The notes: generated by a model not told the origin, from the sequence alone. A stretch of 64,000 bases of DNA from Algisphaera agarilytica (GCF_014207595.1 NZ_JACHGY010000001.1:434001-498000), one strand, 5' to 3'; shown: positions 34,649-43,492, numbered from the stretch's first letter. Translations and numbers: made by a program.

Positions 34649-37600
34649 TTACGGCGACTCGATCCACTCGGCCAGATACGACAAGCCTTCCTCGCCGCCG
34701 TCGGGCGGGCCGGGCTCGTCGCCGTTGAACAGGTTGTCGGCCTGGATGCTGTTGACCGGGCCGTCCCAGATGGCCACGCGGTGCAGCGTGCCGAGCCACG
34801 GCCGACTGCCGCCGTTCTCGTTGCCCAGCAGCAGCTGGAATCCGCTATCCCAGTTGTCCAGGTCGCCGGTCCACTCCTCGGCGACCTCGAGGGTGCCGTT
34901 GCGGTATAGCCGGAGCTGCTCGCCGTCGTAGCTGAGCACCACGTGCTGCTTCACGCCTGCTTCGAGGACATCGCCCGAAGCCGCGGTGGGCGTGCCCGTG
35001 CTGTTGAACTCGGTGCGGACGCTCGCCTCGTAGGCCTGCTCCGATTGGCCGAGGTAAAAGTTGCGGCTCGAGGTGCTGCTGGCGTAGCTGACGATCCGCG
35101 CGGGGCCGTTCTGGGTGATGTTCGCGGGGGTGAACTCGGCTTCGAGGGTGAACGCGTCGCTCTCGGTCAGCGTTCCGTGCAACGGCTCAGCGCCGCTTGG
35201 GGTCACGATGGTGGTCGCTCGATCGATCTGCAGCCCGCCGCCATCGATCCAGGTGATGTCGTTGAGGTCGGAGATCATGAGGTCCAGCGGGATGGCGTTG
35301 CCCGAGGTGTCCTGCACCGTGGCGCTCTGCGCATCACCGGGCGAGTTGCCCACCAACAGGTCGGCGACCTGCTCGGTTTCCAGGTTCATGTCGTAGATGC
35401 GGATGTCGTCGAGCCGGCCCTCGAAGGGGTTGTCCCAGCCGTCGGTGGTGAGTGTGGTGCTGCGCCACTGGTCGACGCCGAACGCCCAGGGCTCGGCGTT
35501 GCCGCTACCACCCGAAGACGTGCCCAACCCGCCGTAGTAGTGGTGGGTGTCCGCGAGGACGCCGTCGATGTAGAGACGAAGCCCCTGGCCGCCGAAACCG
35601 ACCGCGACGTGGTGCCAATTGTTTTGGCTGATCGCCCCGCCGGACGACTGAACGTAGTAGCTGCTGCGGTCGCTTTGGAGCCGGACCTGAACGGTCGAGC
35701 CGTTGAGCACCACGCGGAAGTGTCCGCCGTCTTCGTAGTTGTACGCGTCCTTGCCGACCAGCCCCTGCGTGCCGCCAATACTCGTGGGGTAAACCCAGAA
35801 GGACACGGTGCCCTCGTCGAGCAGGTAGGCCGAGTTGTGGGGCACCGCGACGAAGCTGTCGGAGCCGTCGAAGTCCACGGAAGTGCCCGCGTCGGCACCG
35901 TAGCCGGACTGCCCGCCGCTGACCGAGCCGTGGTAGACGCCGTCGCTGAGGCCGGTCTCGTCCCGGGCCACAAGCCCCGAGCCGCCCGCCCCGGCGTTGA
36001 GGTGCAGCGTGGACTGGCTGTACATCTGGAATGAGTCCCCCACGGTCGCCGAGCCATACAACGCCGCCGAGTTGTTGAGCCGCAGGTCGTCTTTGGCGTA
36101 GACGTTGGCGCTGACGACCGAGGTGCTGTTGAGGGTGATGTCGCCCTTGGTGTTGTGGTAGCTGCTGAGCGTGACGCGGTCCGGGCCGGACGTGTCGGGG
36201 TTGATCGAAGAGCTGTTGTTGAGGCGAACCCCTTCTTTGACGTAAAGCGTCAGCGACGAGCCGGACGGCACGATGATGCTGCCCTCGTTCATCGTCAGCG
36301 CCTTGCTGACGGTGATCGTGACGTGGCCGCTGATCGTGATCTGGGCGTTGTTGTTGACCGTCCAGTCCTTGTATTCGCGGTTGGACGAGATCGTGTGGGT
36401 CCCGCCGTCGTGGGTCATGTTCGAGCCCGAACCGATCCCGCCCGAGGGCTCGGGGATCGAGACGTCCATGGACGACGGCAGGGTGGTCACGCTGCCGGTC
36501 ACCAACGCGCCGTTGGAGGTCTGAATGTCGACATCACTGGCGGTGTTGCCGCCGACGCCGATGAACAGGCTGCCGCCGATCCGCGATTGGCCGTGGACGC
36601 GTGCGGTGTCGCTTCCGGTGCGGTTGGTCGAAACGACCGCGGCGTCTTCGGGGGTTTGCGAGTCGTAGGTGCCCAGCTCGGCGTCGTAGCTGTCGATCTT
36701 GGCGTCGTTGCTCAGACGGATCATGCCGCCGACGGTGAGCCCGGACGACGCCGAGCCCGATTCGTCCAGCTTCCAGTGGCCGACCAGCTGCGGGGTCACG
36801 GGCTGGGGCTCGACAAACTCGTACAACGCCGCGAGCGAGGGCGCGTCGCCCCCCCCCCCGCCGCCGGAGACCGCGACGACCGCGACCTGCTCGGTGGTGT
36901 GGCTGCGGTCGCTGTCGCGGATCTGGTCTTCATCCATCGCCAGGTTGACTTGAGTCGTGCTGAGCGGGTCTGCGCCGTAGAGATACGCCCAGCCTCCGTC
37001 CGATCCGTCGAGGCCCGCGGTGGTCACAACCGCAATGGTCGGCGCCTCGTCGAACGTTTCTTCAAAGTCGCCGGTAAACGGCGGGCTGTTCTGCACGCCC
37101 CGCACCCGGTCGGCCGACACCGACGCATCGATCGTCGCGCCGCTGTATTCCCAGTGGCCCTCTTCAAAAACGATGAAGCCCACGGTCTCGTCGGCCCGGG
37201 TTTTGTCCGAGTCTTCGCAGACCGTCTTGCCGGTCTTAAGCGCGCTGCCGCTGGGCGGGTTGGTCCGCGAGTTGCCGTAGCTCCAGAACACCGACCAGTC
37301 GTCGTCGTTGGCGCTCATCACCTGGCCGATCACCACCGGCTTGGTGTACGTTTGCAAGTACGACTGCGCTTCGCCGACCCAGGACTTGTTGTTGTCGGTG
37401 CGGGTCGAGGTGTATTTCTGCGCCTCGTACTTCATGCCGTTGACCACGTGGGCCCCGGACTCGACCGCGATGAAGTACACGTCCTCGTTAGTCACCGCGG
37501 CGCCCGAGGGGTTCTCCAGCCAGACGGTGAAACCGCTGGACGAGGCTTCGTCCATCCGCACAACCACGGGCTGGGTGTTGTTGGCGTAGTTGATGGTGCA

Positions 37601-38764
37601 GACGACCACGGGGTCGGAAAAGCCGCGGAGCGAAACGGTCTGGGGCACCGCACCGACGTTGACCACCCCGGTCTGGATCTTGCCCTTGCCCGAGCCCGAT
37701 AAGCCCGCGGCCCAGGCGATGGCCTGGCGCATGATCTTCTTGCCGTCGCCGCTAACCTTGCTGAAATCAAAGCTGCTGCCGCCCCAGGGCATCGCCACCC
37801 GGCGGCCGGTGGCGACCCCGCCGCCCAGCAAGGCCTCGCCACGTTCGATGACGCCGAGCTTGGTGTAGTAGCTGCCGTAGTCCGACTGGGCCAGCGCGTT
37901 CAGCCCCGAGGCCTTGCTCCCGACAATGGCCAGCAGGTGCGAGCTCGATTCGGTCACGAAGACGTGCCCCAGGGGCAGGCCCTCGGTGACCGGGTGCGAG
38001 TTGTCGACCACCGTGATGTACGAGGCCGAGTAGTGGTAGTAGCTGCTGGACAGGCCCAGGTCATCCGAGAGCGTGCCCGCTTCGAACACCACACCCTTGG
38101 TGGCGCCCGTCAGGTCGTCCGCGACGCTGCCCGCCGAGGTGCGGTTGCTCACGTAGATCACGTCGGCGTCGCCGATCGCCGCCGAGAAGGTCGAGGCATT
38201 GGCGTTCTGTGAGATCAGCGTCACCGTGTGCCCCCACGACTCGATCAACGCCTGCCGGGCCTGGTCGTCGCTGCTGAGCGAGGTGGCATTGGGCACGACC
38301 ATGAGCACGCCCAGGCTCACCGCCGCGGCGCTGCCCTGAGGCGTGACCCGGGTAGACACGCGGTGCGTGACGCCGTCCACCCGGCCCTCGACCGTGACGG
38401 TAAAACCTTCGGACACGTCGTTGCCCAGGTCGGCGTCGTCTTCGTCTTCGAGCACCACGCGGAACGTCCCGCCGTTGAGCGGGTATTCCGCGCTCCACAC
38501 GCCGTGCGTAAAGTTGTCGCGCCACTCGGGGTCGGCGTTGGACCGGATGTGTTCCAACGCCATCTCCAAGCCGTCTTCCGCCACCGCACGGGCCTGGACC
38601 TGGCGGTTGGCGTTGTGGGCGATGGCGGTCGAGGTGGTCTGCCCCGAGAGGAATGTCAGCGCGATGACCGTGCCCACCGTCAGCGCGATCATCACCAACA
38701 CCATCGCCAAGCCGTGGCGGCGGGGTTGGGGCGTGCGATCAATCGGGCGGGGCGTTGAGGTCAT
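34649..38764 (-). CDS. Giant modular minor pilin (PilX/GspK-like N-terminus, two LamG-like domains)
   Basis: The 1371-aa product starts with a class III leader ending RRHG, followed by LAMVLVMIALTVGTVIALTFLSG. That fits PilX/GspK-type minor pilins, which lack Glu5. A domain at about 145-355 resembles the GATase-like fold seen in planctomycete surface proteins (VLMVVPN, HPVTEGLPLG). Residues 365-630 are beta-rich and unassigned. A Gly6 run at about 634-639 is encoded by an 11-G tract. A DUF7305-like repeat-rich region (about 790-930) and two LamG-like domains (about 960-1140 and 1170-1350) follow. It is the last gene of a pilV-pilW-pilX-like set. The likely role is a pilus or pseudopilus tip adhesin. 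Confidence 0.8.
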   Translation of the reverse strand: MTSTPRPIDRTPQPRRHGLAMVLVMIALTVGTVIALTFLSGQTTSTAIAHNANRQVQARAVAEDGLEMALEHIRSNADPEWRDNFTHGVWSAEYPLNGGTFRVVLEDEDDADLGNDVSEGFTVTVEGRVDGVTHRVSTRVTPQGSAAAVSLGVLMVVPNATSLSSDDQARQALIESWGHTVTLISQNANASTFSAAIGDADVIYVSNRTSAGSVADDLTGATKGVVFEAGTLSDDLGLSSSYYHYSASYITVVDNSHPVTEGLPLGHVFVTESSSHLLAIVGSKASGLNALAQSDYGSYYTKLGVIERGEALLGGGVATGRRVAMPWGGSSFDFSKVSGDGKKIMRQAIAWAAGLSGSGKGKIQTGVVNVGAVPQTVSLRGFSDPVVVCTINYANNTQPVVVRMDEASSSGFTVWLENPSGAAVTNEDVYFIAVESGAHVVNGMKYEAQKYTSTRTDNNKSWVGEAQSYLQTYTKPVVIGQVMSANDDDWSVFWSYGNSRTNPPSGSALKTGKTVCEDSDKTRADETVGFIVFEEGHWEYSGATIDASVSADRVRGVQNSPPFTGDFEETFDEAPTIAVVTTAGLDGSDGGWAYLYGADPLSTTQVNLAMDEDQIRDSDRSHTTEQVAVVAVSGGGGGGDAPSLAALYEFVEPQPVTPQLVGHWKLDESGSASSGLTVGGMIRLSNDAKIDSYDAELGTYDSQTPEDAAVVSTNRTGSDTARVHGQSRIGGSLFIGVGGNTASDVDIQTSNGALVTGSVTTLPSSMDVSIPEPSGGIGSGSNMTHDGGTHTISSNREYKDWTVNNNAQITISGHVTITVSKALTMNEGSIIVPSGSSLTLYVKEGVRLNNSSSINPDTSGPDRVTLSSYHNTKGDITLNSTSVVSANVYAKDDLRLNNSAALYGSATVGDSFQMYSQSTLHLNAGAGGSGLVARDETGLSDGVYHGSVSGGQSGYGADAGTSVDFDGSDSFVAVPHNSAYLLDEGTVSFWVYPTSIGGTQGLVGKDAYNYEDGGHFRVVLNGSTVQVRLQSDRSSYYVQSSGGAISQNNWHHVAVGFGGQGLRLYIDGVLADTHHYYGGLGTSSGGSGNAEPWAFGVDQWRSTTLTTDGWDNPFEGRLDDIRIYDMNLETEQVADLLVGNSPGDAQSATVQDTSGNAIPLDLMISDLNDITWIDGGGLQIDRATTIVTPSGAEPLHGTLTESDAFTLEAEFTPANITQNGPARIVSYASSTSSRNFYLGQSEQAYEASVRTEFNSTGTPTAASGDVLEAGVKQHVVLSYDGEQLRLYRNGTLEVAEEWTGDLDNWDSGFQLLLGNENGGSRPWLGTLHRVAIWDGPVNSIQADNLFNGDEPGPPDGGEEGLSYLAEWIESP
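36849..36859. repeat. 11-base C homopolymer inside the giant pilin gene
   Basis: A run of 11 C on the plus strand is 11 G in the coding direction and lies in the codons of a Gly6 run. A gain or loss of one base would shift the frame near residue 636 and remove the C-terminal half, including both LamG-like domains. Confidence 0.85.
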
Positions 38765-38795
38765 CGTGGGTGCGTAGGTTCGGGGTGCGGTTGAG

Positions 38796-39398
38796 TTACG
38801 GGTTGGTGCGCAGCAGAGTGGTGCCGATCACCACCTCGGTGAGGTTGCCGGCGTTCAACGACAAGCGGTAACTCGCCAGGCGAGCAGCCTGCGGGTCGGT
38901 CTGGTCGAGGGTGAATTCGAAGGCGGTCGCGTCGTTGCCCCAGCGGGTTTCGGGGAAGTCGGCCGTGCCGCGCAGCGTGTGGGTGATCGCGTCGAAATCG
39001 CTGGACGTGGAGTACAACACATCCGTCGTGCCGTCCGGCGCGGTGTACGACGACAGCGATTCTGTAGCCGCGTCGAATTCGATCAGGCGGACCTCCAGCA
39101 GGCTGGGCTCGCCGTTCTCATCGAGGTCGCGTTCCCAGAGCGCCACCCAATCGCTTCCCGCGTCGAGCACCATCCGGCTGCCACGCAGCGCAGCATCCAG
39201 ACGCATCGACACCATCTTGCCGCGTGCGACGAGCTTGCGGACGTCGCTGTCGGCACTGGTGCCGTACGCCACCGCCGAGAGCATGCCCGCGATCGCGGCG
39301 CTGATCAGCCCCATGACGCCCAGCGCCATCATCAGCTCGACCAGCGTCAGGCCGCGGCAGCCGCGGTGTCGGGTTGTCTTCACCGTGCGCGGGTTCAT
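38796..39398 (-). CDS. Minor pilin, PilW/GspJ-like
   Basis: The 200-aa product has a class III prepilin leader with the cleavage point in RGCRG/LTLVELMMALGVMGLISAAI, where Glu5 is present. The rest is a soluble domain rich in Asp and Thr. The ATG at 39398 overlaps the upstream gene stop by 4 bp, which decides the start against an ATG at 39434. Size and order after a PilV-like gene fit PilW/GspJ. It is 31 bp upstream of the giant pilin gene. Confidence 0.82.
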   Translation of the reverse strand: MNPRTVKTTRHRGCRGLTLVELMMALGVMGLISAAIAGMLSAVAYGTSADSDVRKLVARGKMVSMRLDAALRGSRMVLDAGSDWVALWERDLDENGEPSLLEVRLIEFDAATESLSSYTAPDGTTDVLYSTSSDFDAITHTLRGTADFPETRWGNDATAFEFTLDQTDPQAARLASYRLSLNAGNLTEVVIGTTLLRTNP

Positions 39399-39922
39399 TC
39401 GGCGGGCTCCGGGACAAAACGCGTAATGGTCCATTCACGCCCGCCGGCCTCCGCGACCGTCACGGTCAGCGTCATGCCGTCGATCGTTCCGCCCAGGCCC
39501 GCGATCGTGGCGGTATCCGTTGCCACCGTGACCGCTCGGCTGAAGACCTGATACGTCTCGGGGTAGAGCACGCCCGCCGGGTCGGCGAGGGTGCCTGCGT
39601 CTTCGGTGTAGCCGTGCATGTCGTCCAGGCCGTCGTAGACGGCGCGGGTGTTTTCGTCGGTATCGGGGCCGAAGGTGGTGTCGCCGCCCTGGTCGGCGTA
39701 GGACAACGCCAACGCCTCTTCCATTAAAGCCTCGGCCAACGCCAACGCCCGCTCCTCGTGCAGCGCGTTGTACGTGTGGGCCTGGCCCGACACCACGGTC
39801 TGACTCAGCCCGGCCACCACCACCGCCAACAGCGCAGACGCCAGCAACACCTCAACAAGGTTGAAGCCGCGGGCTCGCCGATGGGCACGATGGATGAATT
39901 TGGGCCTTCTCCTGGCCTGCAT
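39395..39922 (-). CDS. Minor pilin, PilV/GspI-like
   Basis: The 175-aa product has a basic leader ending in RARG followed by FNLVEVLLASALLAVVVAGLS, a typical type IV prepilin N-terminus with Glu5. Position first in a pilV-pilW-pilX-like order supports the PilV/GspI assignment. The soluble part contains many Thr, Asp and Gly. It is divergent from the GspH-like gene at 40108, and the 185-bp gap between them may hold both promoters. Confidence 0.82.
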   Translation of the reverse strand: MQARRRPKFIHRAHRRARGFNLVEVLLASALLAVVVAGLSQTVVSGQAHTYNALHEERALALAEALMEEALALSYADQGGDTTFGPDTDENTRAVYDGLDDMHGYTEDAGTLADPAGVLYPETYQVFSRAVTVATDTATIAGLGGTIDGMTLTVTVAEAGGREWTITRFVPEPAE

Positions 39923-40021
39923 GCGCAGGATCTCCTGGGTCTAAATCTCTCCCCTCCCATCGGCAGGATCCACGTGGTTTTTCAGCACAAACCCCTGCCC
40001 GCCCCGCGGATTGACGCCTCA

Positions 40022-40043
40022 AAACCCCGATCTGAGGGGGTTA
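40022..40043 (+). promoter_or_regulatory. TGAGGGGGTWA motif upstream of the GspH-like gene
   Basis: This copy, including CCGATCTGAGGGGGTTA (40027-40043), matches the one before tatA with 3 differences in 22. It is about 65 bp upstream of the GspH-like start and in the divergent gap of the pilin locus. The function is unknown. Confidence 0.35.
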
Positions 40044-40107
40044 TCGGCCCGTTTCGCCCGATTTCCCGCGCGTTCCGGCCGCTCCACGCCAAACCCCCTG
40101 CGGGCAT

Positions 40108-40644
40108 GTGTCGATGATTCAGTTGATGCATTGCGCTCGTCCAACCCGCCGATACGCCGGCTACACCATCGCGGAGATGCTCGTGATGGTGGCGGTGCTG
40201 TCGATCATCTCCGCCCTCGCGGTGCCGATGTTCCGCGGCCAGGACACCACGCAACTCCGCGAAGCCGCCAAGCTGCTCGCCGCCGACCTCGACGCGGCCA
40301 AGTTCGAGTCGATGACCCACGCCGACGACCTGCGCCTGGTTGTCTTCGACACGACCAACCACACCTACCACATCGCCGCGGCGTCCGACCCCACCACGCC
40401 GATCACCAACCCGGTGGACGGCCAGCCGTACCTCGTCGACTTCGGCGAAGGCCGAGCCTCGGCCCTGGGCATCGTCCAGATCCAGAGCGTCGACCTCGAC
40501 GGCGACGACGAACTCGGCTTCGGGCTCTACGGCCAACTCGATCAGGCCACCACCGCCACCATCACCCTCGCCGCCAACGACGCCGAGCTCACCCTCACCC
40601 TCGACCCCGCCACGGGCGAGTCCGTCATCGGGCAAATTCAGTAG
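40108..40644 (+). CDS. Minor pilin, GspH/FimT-like
   Basis: The 178-aa product has a leader ending YAG before YTIAEMLVMVAVLSIISALAVPMF, a prepilin N-terminus with a Glu at position 5 (YTIAE), followed by AKLLAADLDAAKFESM, the helix typical of GspH/FimT. GTG at 40108 and ATG at 40114 are both possible starts. It is divergent from the pilV-pilW-pilX-like genes, completing a minor-pilin set (H, I, J, K roles). The main pilin, ATPase and prepilin peptidase are not in the window. Confidence 0.82.
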   Translation: MSMIQLMHCARPTRRYAGYTIAEMLVMVAVLSIISALAVPMFRGQDTTQLREAAKLLAADLDAAKFESMTHADDLRLVVFDTTNHTYHIAAASDPTTPITNPVDGQPYLVDFGEGRASALGIVQIQSVDLDGDDELGFGLYGQLDQATTATITLAANDAELTLTLDPATGESVIGQIQ

Positions 40645-40650
40645 CCCCGC

Positions 40651-41481
40651 TCAGGCTTGCACGACCGGGTTGCGCAGCGTCCCGATCTTCTCGATCTCAA
40701 CGGTCAACTCATCCCCCGGCATCACCCACACCGCGGGTTCACGCACAAAGCCCACGCCCGGCGGCGTGCCGGTCAGGATCAACGTGCCCGGCAAGAGCGT
40801 CGTGTCCCGACTCAGAAACGCAACGATCTCGGCGACCGAAAAGATCATGTCGCTGGTGTGGCTCGACTGCATCACCGTGTCGTTGAGCTTGCCGGTGATG
40901 GACAGCTGCTGCGGGTCGGCGATATCGCCGTCGCCCTCACCCTGCGTCACGATCACCGGGCCCAGCGGGCAGAACGAATCGAACCCCTTGCCGCGGACCC
41001 ACTGACCGCCGCCGCCCTGCTTCTGCCACCGCCGGGCGGAGATGTCGCTGCCGCAGGTGTAGCCCAGGACGTAATCGAGCGCGTCGGCTTCGCTGACGTC
41101 CTTCGCGGGTTGGCCGTCTTTGGTACCCATGACGATCCCAAGCTCGGCCTCGCTGTCGACCTCGGGGCCCTTCATCTGCGAGGCGGGGATGACCACCGGG
41201 CTGCCGGGGTCGCAGAGCGTGGTCGTGGGCTTCATGAAGATCACCGGCCGCTCGGGGATCGGGGCCCCGGTCTCGGTGGCGTGCTCCCGGTAGTTCAGCC
41301 CGATGCAGAAGATGTTGGGTGGAGCGATCGGGGCGCGGCGTTGGGCGATCTCGACCACCTCGCCGGTGAGAGATTGTGGGTCGGGGAAGGCGGAATCGGC
41401 CAACAATTCGGCGGTTCCGTCGCCCCGGTCCTTCCCGTAGCGCAATCGGCCGTGGGGGTCAACAAATCGGGTCAGGTGCAT
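40651..41481 (-). CDS. Fumarylacetoacetate hydrolase family protein
   Basis: The 276-aa product (ATG at 41481, CGGAG about 9 bp upstream) has the FAH signatures NIFCIGLNYREHATE, EVDSEAELGIVMG with metal-binding acidic residues, and LILTGTPPGVGF. Family members are hydrolases, isomerases or decarboxylases of beta-diketo or 2-oxo acids, often in aromatic catabolism; the substrate is not determined. An in-frame GTG/ATG at 41637 would add 52 residues without family character. Its stop is 6 bp from that of the convergent pilin gene. Confidence 0.85.
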   Translation of the reverse strand: MHLTRFVDPHGRLRYGKDRGDGTAELLADSAFPDPQSLTGEVVEIAQRRAPIAPPNIFCIGLNYREHATETGAPIPERPVIFMKPTTTLCDPGSPVVIPASQMKGPEVDSEAELGIVMGTKDGQPAKDVSEADALDYVLGYTCGSDISARRWQKQGGGGQWVRGKGFDSFCPLGPVIVTQGEGDGDIADPQQLSITGKLNDTVMQSSHTSDMIFSVAEIVAFLSRDTTLLPGTLILTGTPPGVGFVREPAVWVMPGDELTVEIEKIGTLRNPVVQA

Positions 41482-41648
41482 CTTCGGTTTCTCCGGGGGC
41501 AAGGGTCCGGTATAATCGCCCAACTGGTATTGGGCCGCCAATCGTGCCCCGCCGGGACGGCCGACCGCCGTCGACTCTGCCCCGCCCTCGCCGAAGCCGC
41601 TGTGCTGATTGAGCTTGAGGGTCACCCGAGATTTCAAGGAGCCACCCT

Positions 41649-42593
41649 GTGGCCGACGACTCCGCCAAAACCCCTCGAGCCGCCGCCGCCTCGGCGGTCG
41701 AAGCCGCCAAAGCCGAAACCTCCGACAAAGACCTCCCGGTCAACGGCGACCGCCGCCGGACCTGGCAAGACATGACAAACGCCAACGGCGACCAACCCAA
41801 AGCCAACGTCCCGGCCGGCCTCTGGCTGCGCTGCCCCGCCTGCGCCGCTATGAGCTACCGCAAGCAGGTCGAAGCCAACCAGCACGTCTGCCCCGAATGC
41901 GACCACCACTACCGCATCGGTGCCGACCAGCGCATCAAGCTCCTGGTCGACCCCGGCAGCTTCGAGCCGCTCTGGGACAACCTCGGTCCCAAGGACACCC
42001 TCCAGTTCACCGACCGCAAGTCCTACAAAGACCGCATCGCCGCCGAGCAGAAGAAGACCGGCCACAAAGACGCGCTCGTCGCGGGCAAGGCCTTCATCAA
42101 GGGCCGCGGCGTCGTGCTCGCCGTGATGAACCCCGAGTTCATGATGGCGTCGATGGGCAGCGTCGTCGGCGAAAAGATCACCCGCGCCATCGAACTCGCC
42201 ACCGAACTCGACCGCCCGGTCATCGTTGTTTGTGCGGGCGGCGGTGCCCGGATGCAGGAAGCCACCCTCGCGGTGTCGCAGATGATCAAGACCAGCGCCG
42301 CCCTGGCCCGTCACGACGACGCGGGCGGCCTCTACATCGCCCTGCTCACCGACCCGACCACCGGCGGCACCGCCGCGTCCTTCGCCATGCTCGGCGACCT
42401 CATCCTCGCCGAACCCAAAGCCCTCATCGGCTTCACCGGCGCCCGCGTCATCGCCAACACCGTCCGCCAGGAACTGCCCGAGGGCTTCCAACGCTCCGAG
42501 TTCCTCAAGGAAAAAGGCTTCGTCGACCGCGTCATCCACCGCCAAGACCTCCGCAGCGAGATCAGCCGGATCATCGACTACGCCGGGAAATGA
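41649..42593 (+). CDS. accD: Acetyl-CoA carboxylase carboxyltransferase subunit beta
   Basis: AccD forms part of the carboxyltransferase that makes malonyl-CoA, the substrate of FabD and FabH at the other end of the window. The 314-aa product has the zinc finger CPAC (62-65) and CPEC (81-84), then the crotonase-like fold, with VVCAGGGARMQE and LLTDPTTGGTAASFA. It starts at GTG with AAGGAG 7 bp upstream. The N-terminal about 50 residues before the finger are Ala/Lys-rich and longer than usual. accA is not adjacent. Confidence 0.94.
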   Translation: MADDSAKTPRAAAASAVEAAKAETSDKDLPVNGDRRRTWQDMTNANGDQPKANVPAGLWLRCPACAAMSYRKQVEANQHVCPECDHHYRIGADQRIKLLVDPGSFEPLWDNLGPKDTLQFTDRKSYKDRIAAEQKKTGHKDALVAGKAFIKGRGVVLAVMNPEFMMASMGSVVGEKITRAIELATELDRPVIVVCAGGGARMQEATLAVSQMIKTSAALARHDDAGGLYIALLTDPTTGGTAASFAMLGDLILAEPKALIGFTGARVIANTVRQELPEGFQRSEFLKEKGFVDRVIHRQDLRSEISRIIDYAGK

Positions 42594-42600
42594 TGCTTTG

Positions 42601-42666
42601 GGTAGGGTGGGCACCGCCCACCGCCATCACCCAAAATCAATCTTGGTGGGCAGTGCTAACCCTACC
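42601..42666. repeat. GTAGGGTGGGCACC inverted repeat, copy 1
   Basis: GGTAGGGTGGGCACCGCCCA starts the left arm (42601-42622); the right arm (42645-42666) is its reverse complement with 3 mismatches in 22. It follows accD by 7 bp. A close relative is at 45531-45591. Confidence 0.85.
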
Positions 42667-42704
42667 TGACTTCAATCGAATATCGATATTCGTGGGGCCT
42701 TGGG

Positions 42705-43094
42705 ATGCGTAAGCAGTACTACTTGCAGGAAAGCAACCAAGGCTTATTGGCGTGGGATGTTGATCGGCTGATCGATCTCACCTCGGGAATCTCGCCCGAG
42801 CTTATTTAGCTAAATGAGATACGCGAGTTTGATGAGTCCCACTGGTTCAACGACGAGGGCACCCGTCCCACCTGCCGCGAGATCGCCAAGCATATGCAGC
42901 TCACCCTCGATGCAGATATGAACTACCCCATCATCTTGTCGAACGACGGCCGTGTCATGTACGGAATGCATCGGGTGGTGAAAGCGCATCTTGAAGGTCG
43001 AAGTGCAATCCAAGCCGTCCGTCTGCCCGAAACGGTCACCCCCGATTTTGTGGGCGTTGCCGAAGCCGACCTGCCCTACGAGGAAGCCACCTGA
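42705..43094 (+). pseudogene. ParB-like/nuclease-fold protein gene interrupted by an in-frame amber codon
   Basis: ATG at 42705 opens 34 codons (MRKQYYLQESNQGLLAWDVD...) and meets TAG at 42807-42809. The same frame continues without another stop to TGA at 43092-43094, reading NEIREFDESHWF, DMNYPIILSNDGRVMYGMHR and GVAEADLPYEE. Together this matches, as I recall, a common 120-130-aa family with a ParB-like fold that uses DGRVMDGMHR. One nonsense substitution therefore breaks an otherwise intact gene. An internal ATG at 42894 could make a 66-aa remnant. Its stop overlaps the ATG of the VOC gene by 1 bp. Sequencing error must be considered. Confidence 0.72.
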
Positions 43095-43492
43095 TGCCCA
43101 AACTCCTGACCAGCGCCACCGTACTCCTTGTCCGCGACGTCCACGCCTCGGCGGACTACTTCCGCGACTGCTGCGGGTTCAAGTACGACCGGTTCTGGGG
43201 TGAGCCGCCGAGCTTCTGCATGGTGTGGCGGGACCACCTCTGCCTGATGCTCAAGCAGACCGACCAGCACGACATGATCGTGCCGAACTGGAAGGTCGAG
43301 GAGAAGCTCTGGGACGCGTACTTCTGGGTCGACGATGCGGATGCGCTCTACGAAGAGTTCAAGGCCGCCGGGGCGAAGATGGACTACGGGCCGTGCGACC
43401 AGCCCTACGGCTGCCGGGAGTTCGGCATCCAGGACCTCGACGGCCACGACATCGCCTTCGGCCAGGACATGGACACCTCCGCCGCGGAGTGA
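43094..43492 (+). CDS. VOC (glyoxalase/bleomycin-resistance) family protein
   Basis: The 132-aa product has the beta-alpha-beta-beta-beta repeats of the VOC fold: LLVRDVHASADYFRDCCGF, then FCMVWRDHLCLML and CREFGIQDLDGHDIAFGQ at the end. Typical metal ligands (His, Glu) occur at the expected ends of strands. The substrate is unknown. The ATG overlaps the stop of the disrupted upstream gene (TGATG), so expression may have depended on coupling that is now impaired. Confidence 0.82.
   Translation: MPKLLTSATVLLVRDVHASADYFRDCCGFKYDRFWGEPPSFCMVWRDHLCLMLKQTDQHDMIVPNWKVEEKLWDAYFWVDDADALYEEFKAAGAKMDYGPCDQPYGCREFGIQDLDGHDIAFGQDMDTSAAE

Noticed and set aside
42705-43094. Amber codon as a site of pyrrolysine or other recoding
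   Set aside because: TAG ends other intact genes here (fabH, GDPD) at normal positions, so amber is an ordinary stop; a point mutation is simpler.
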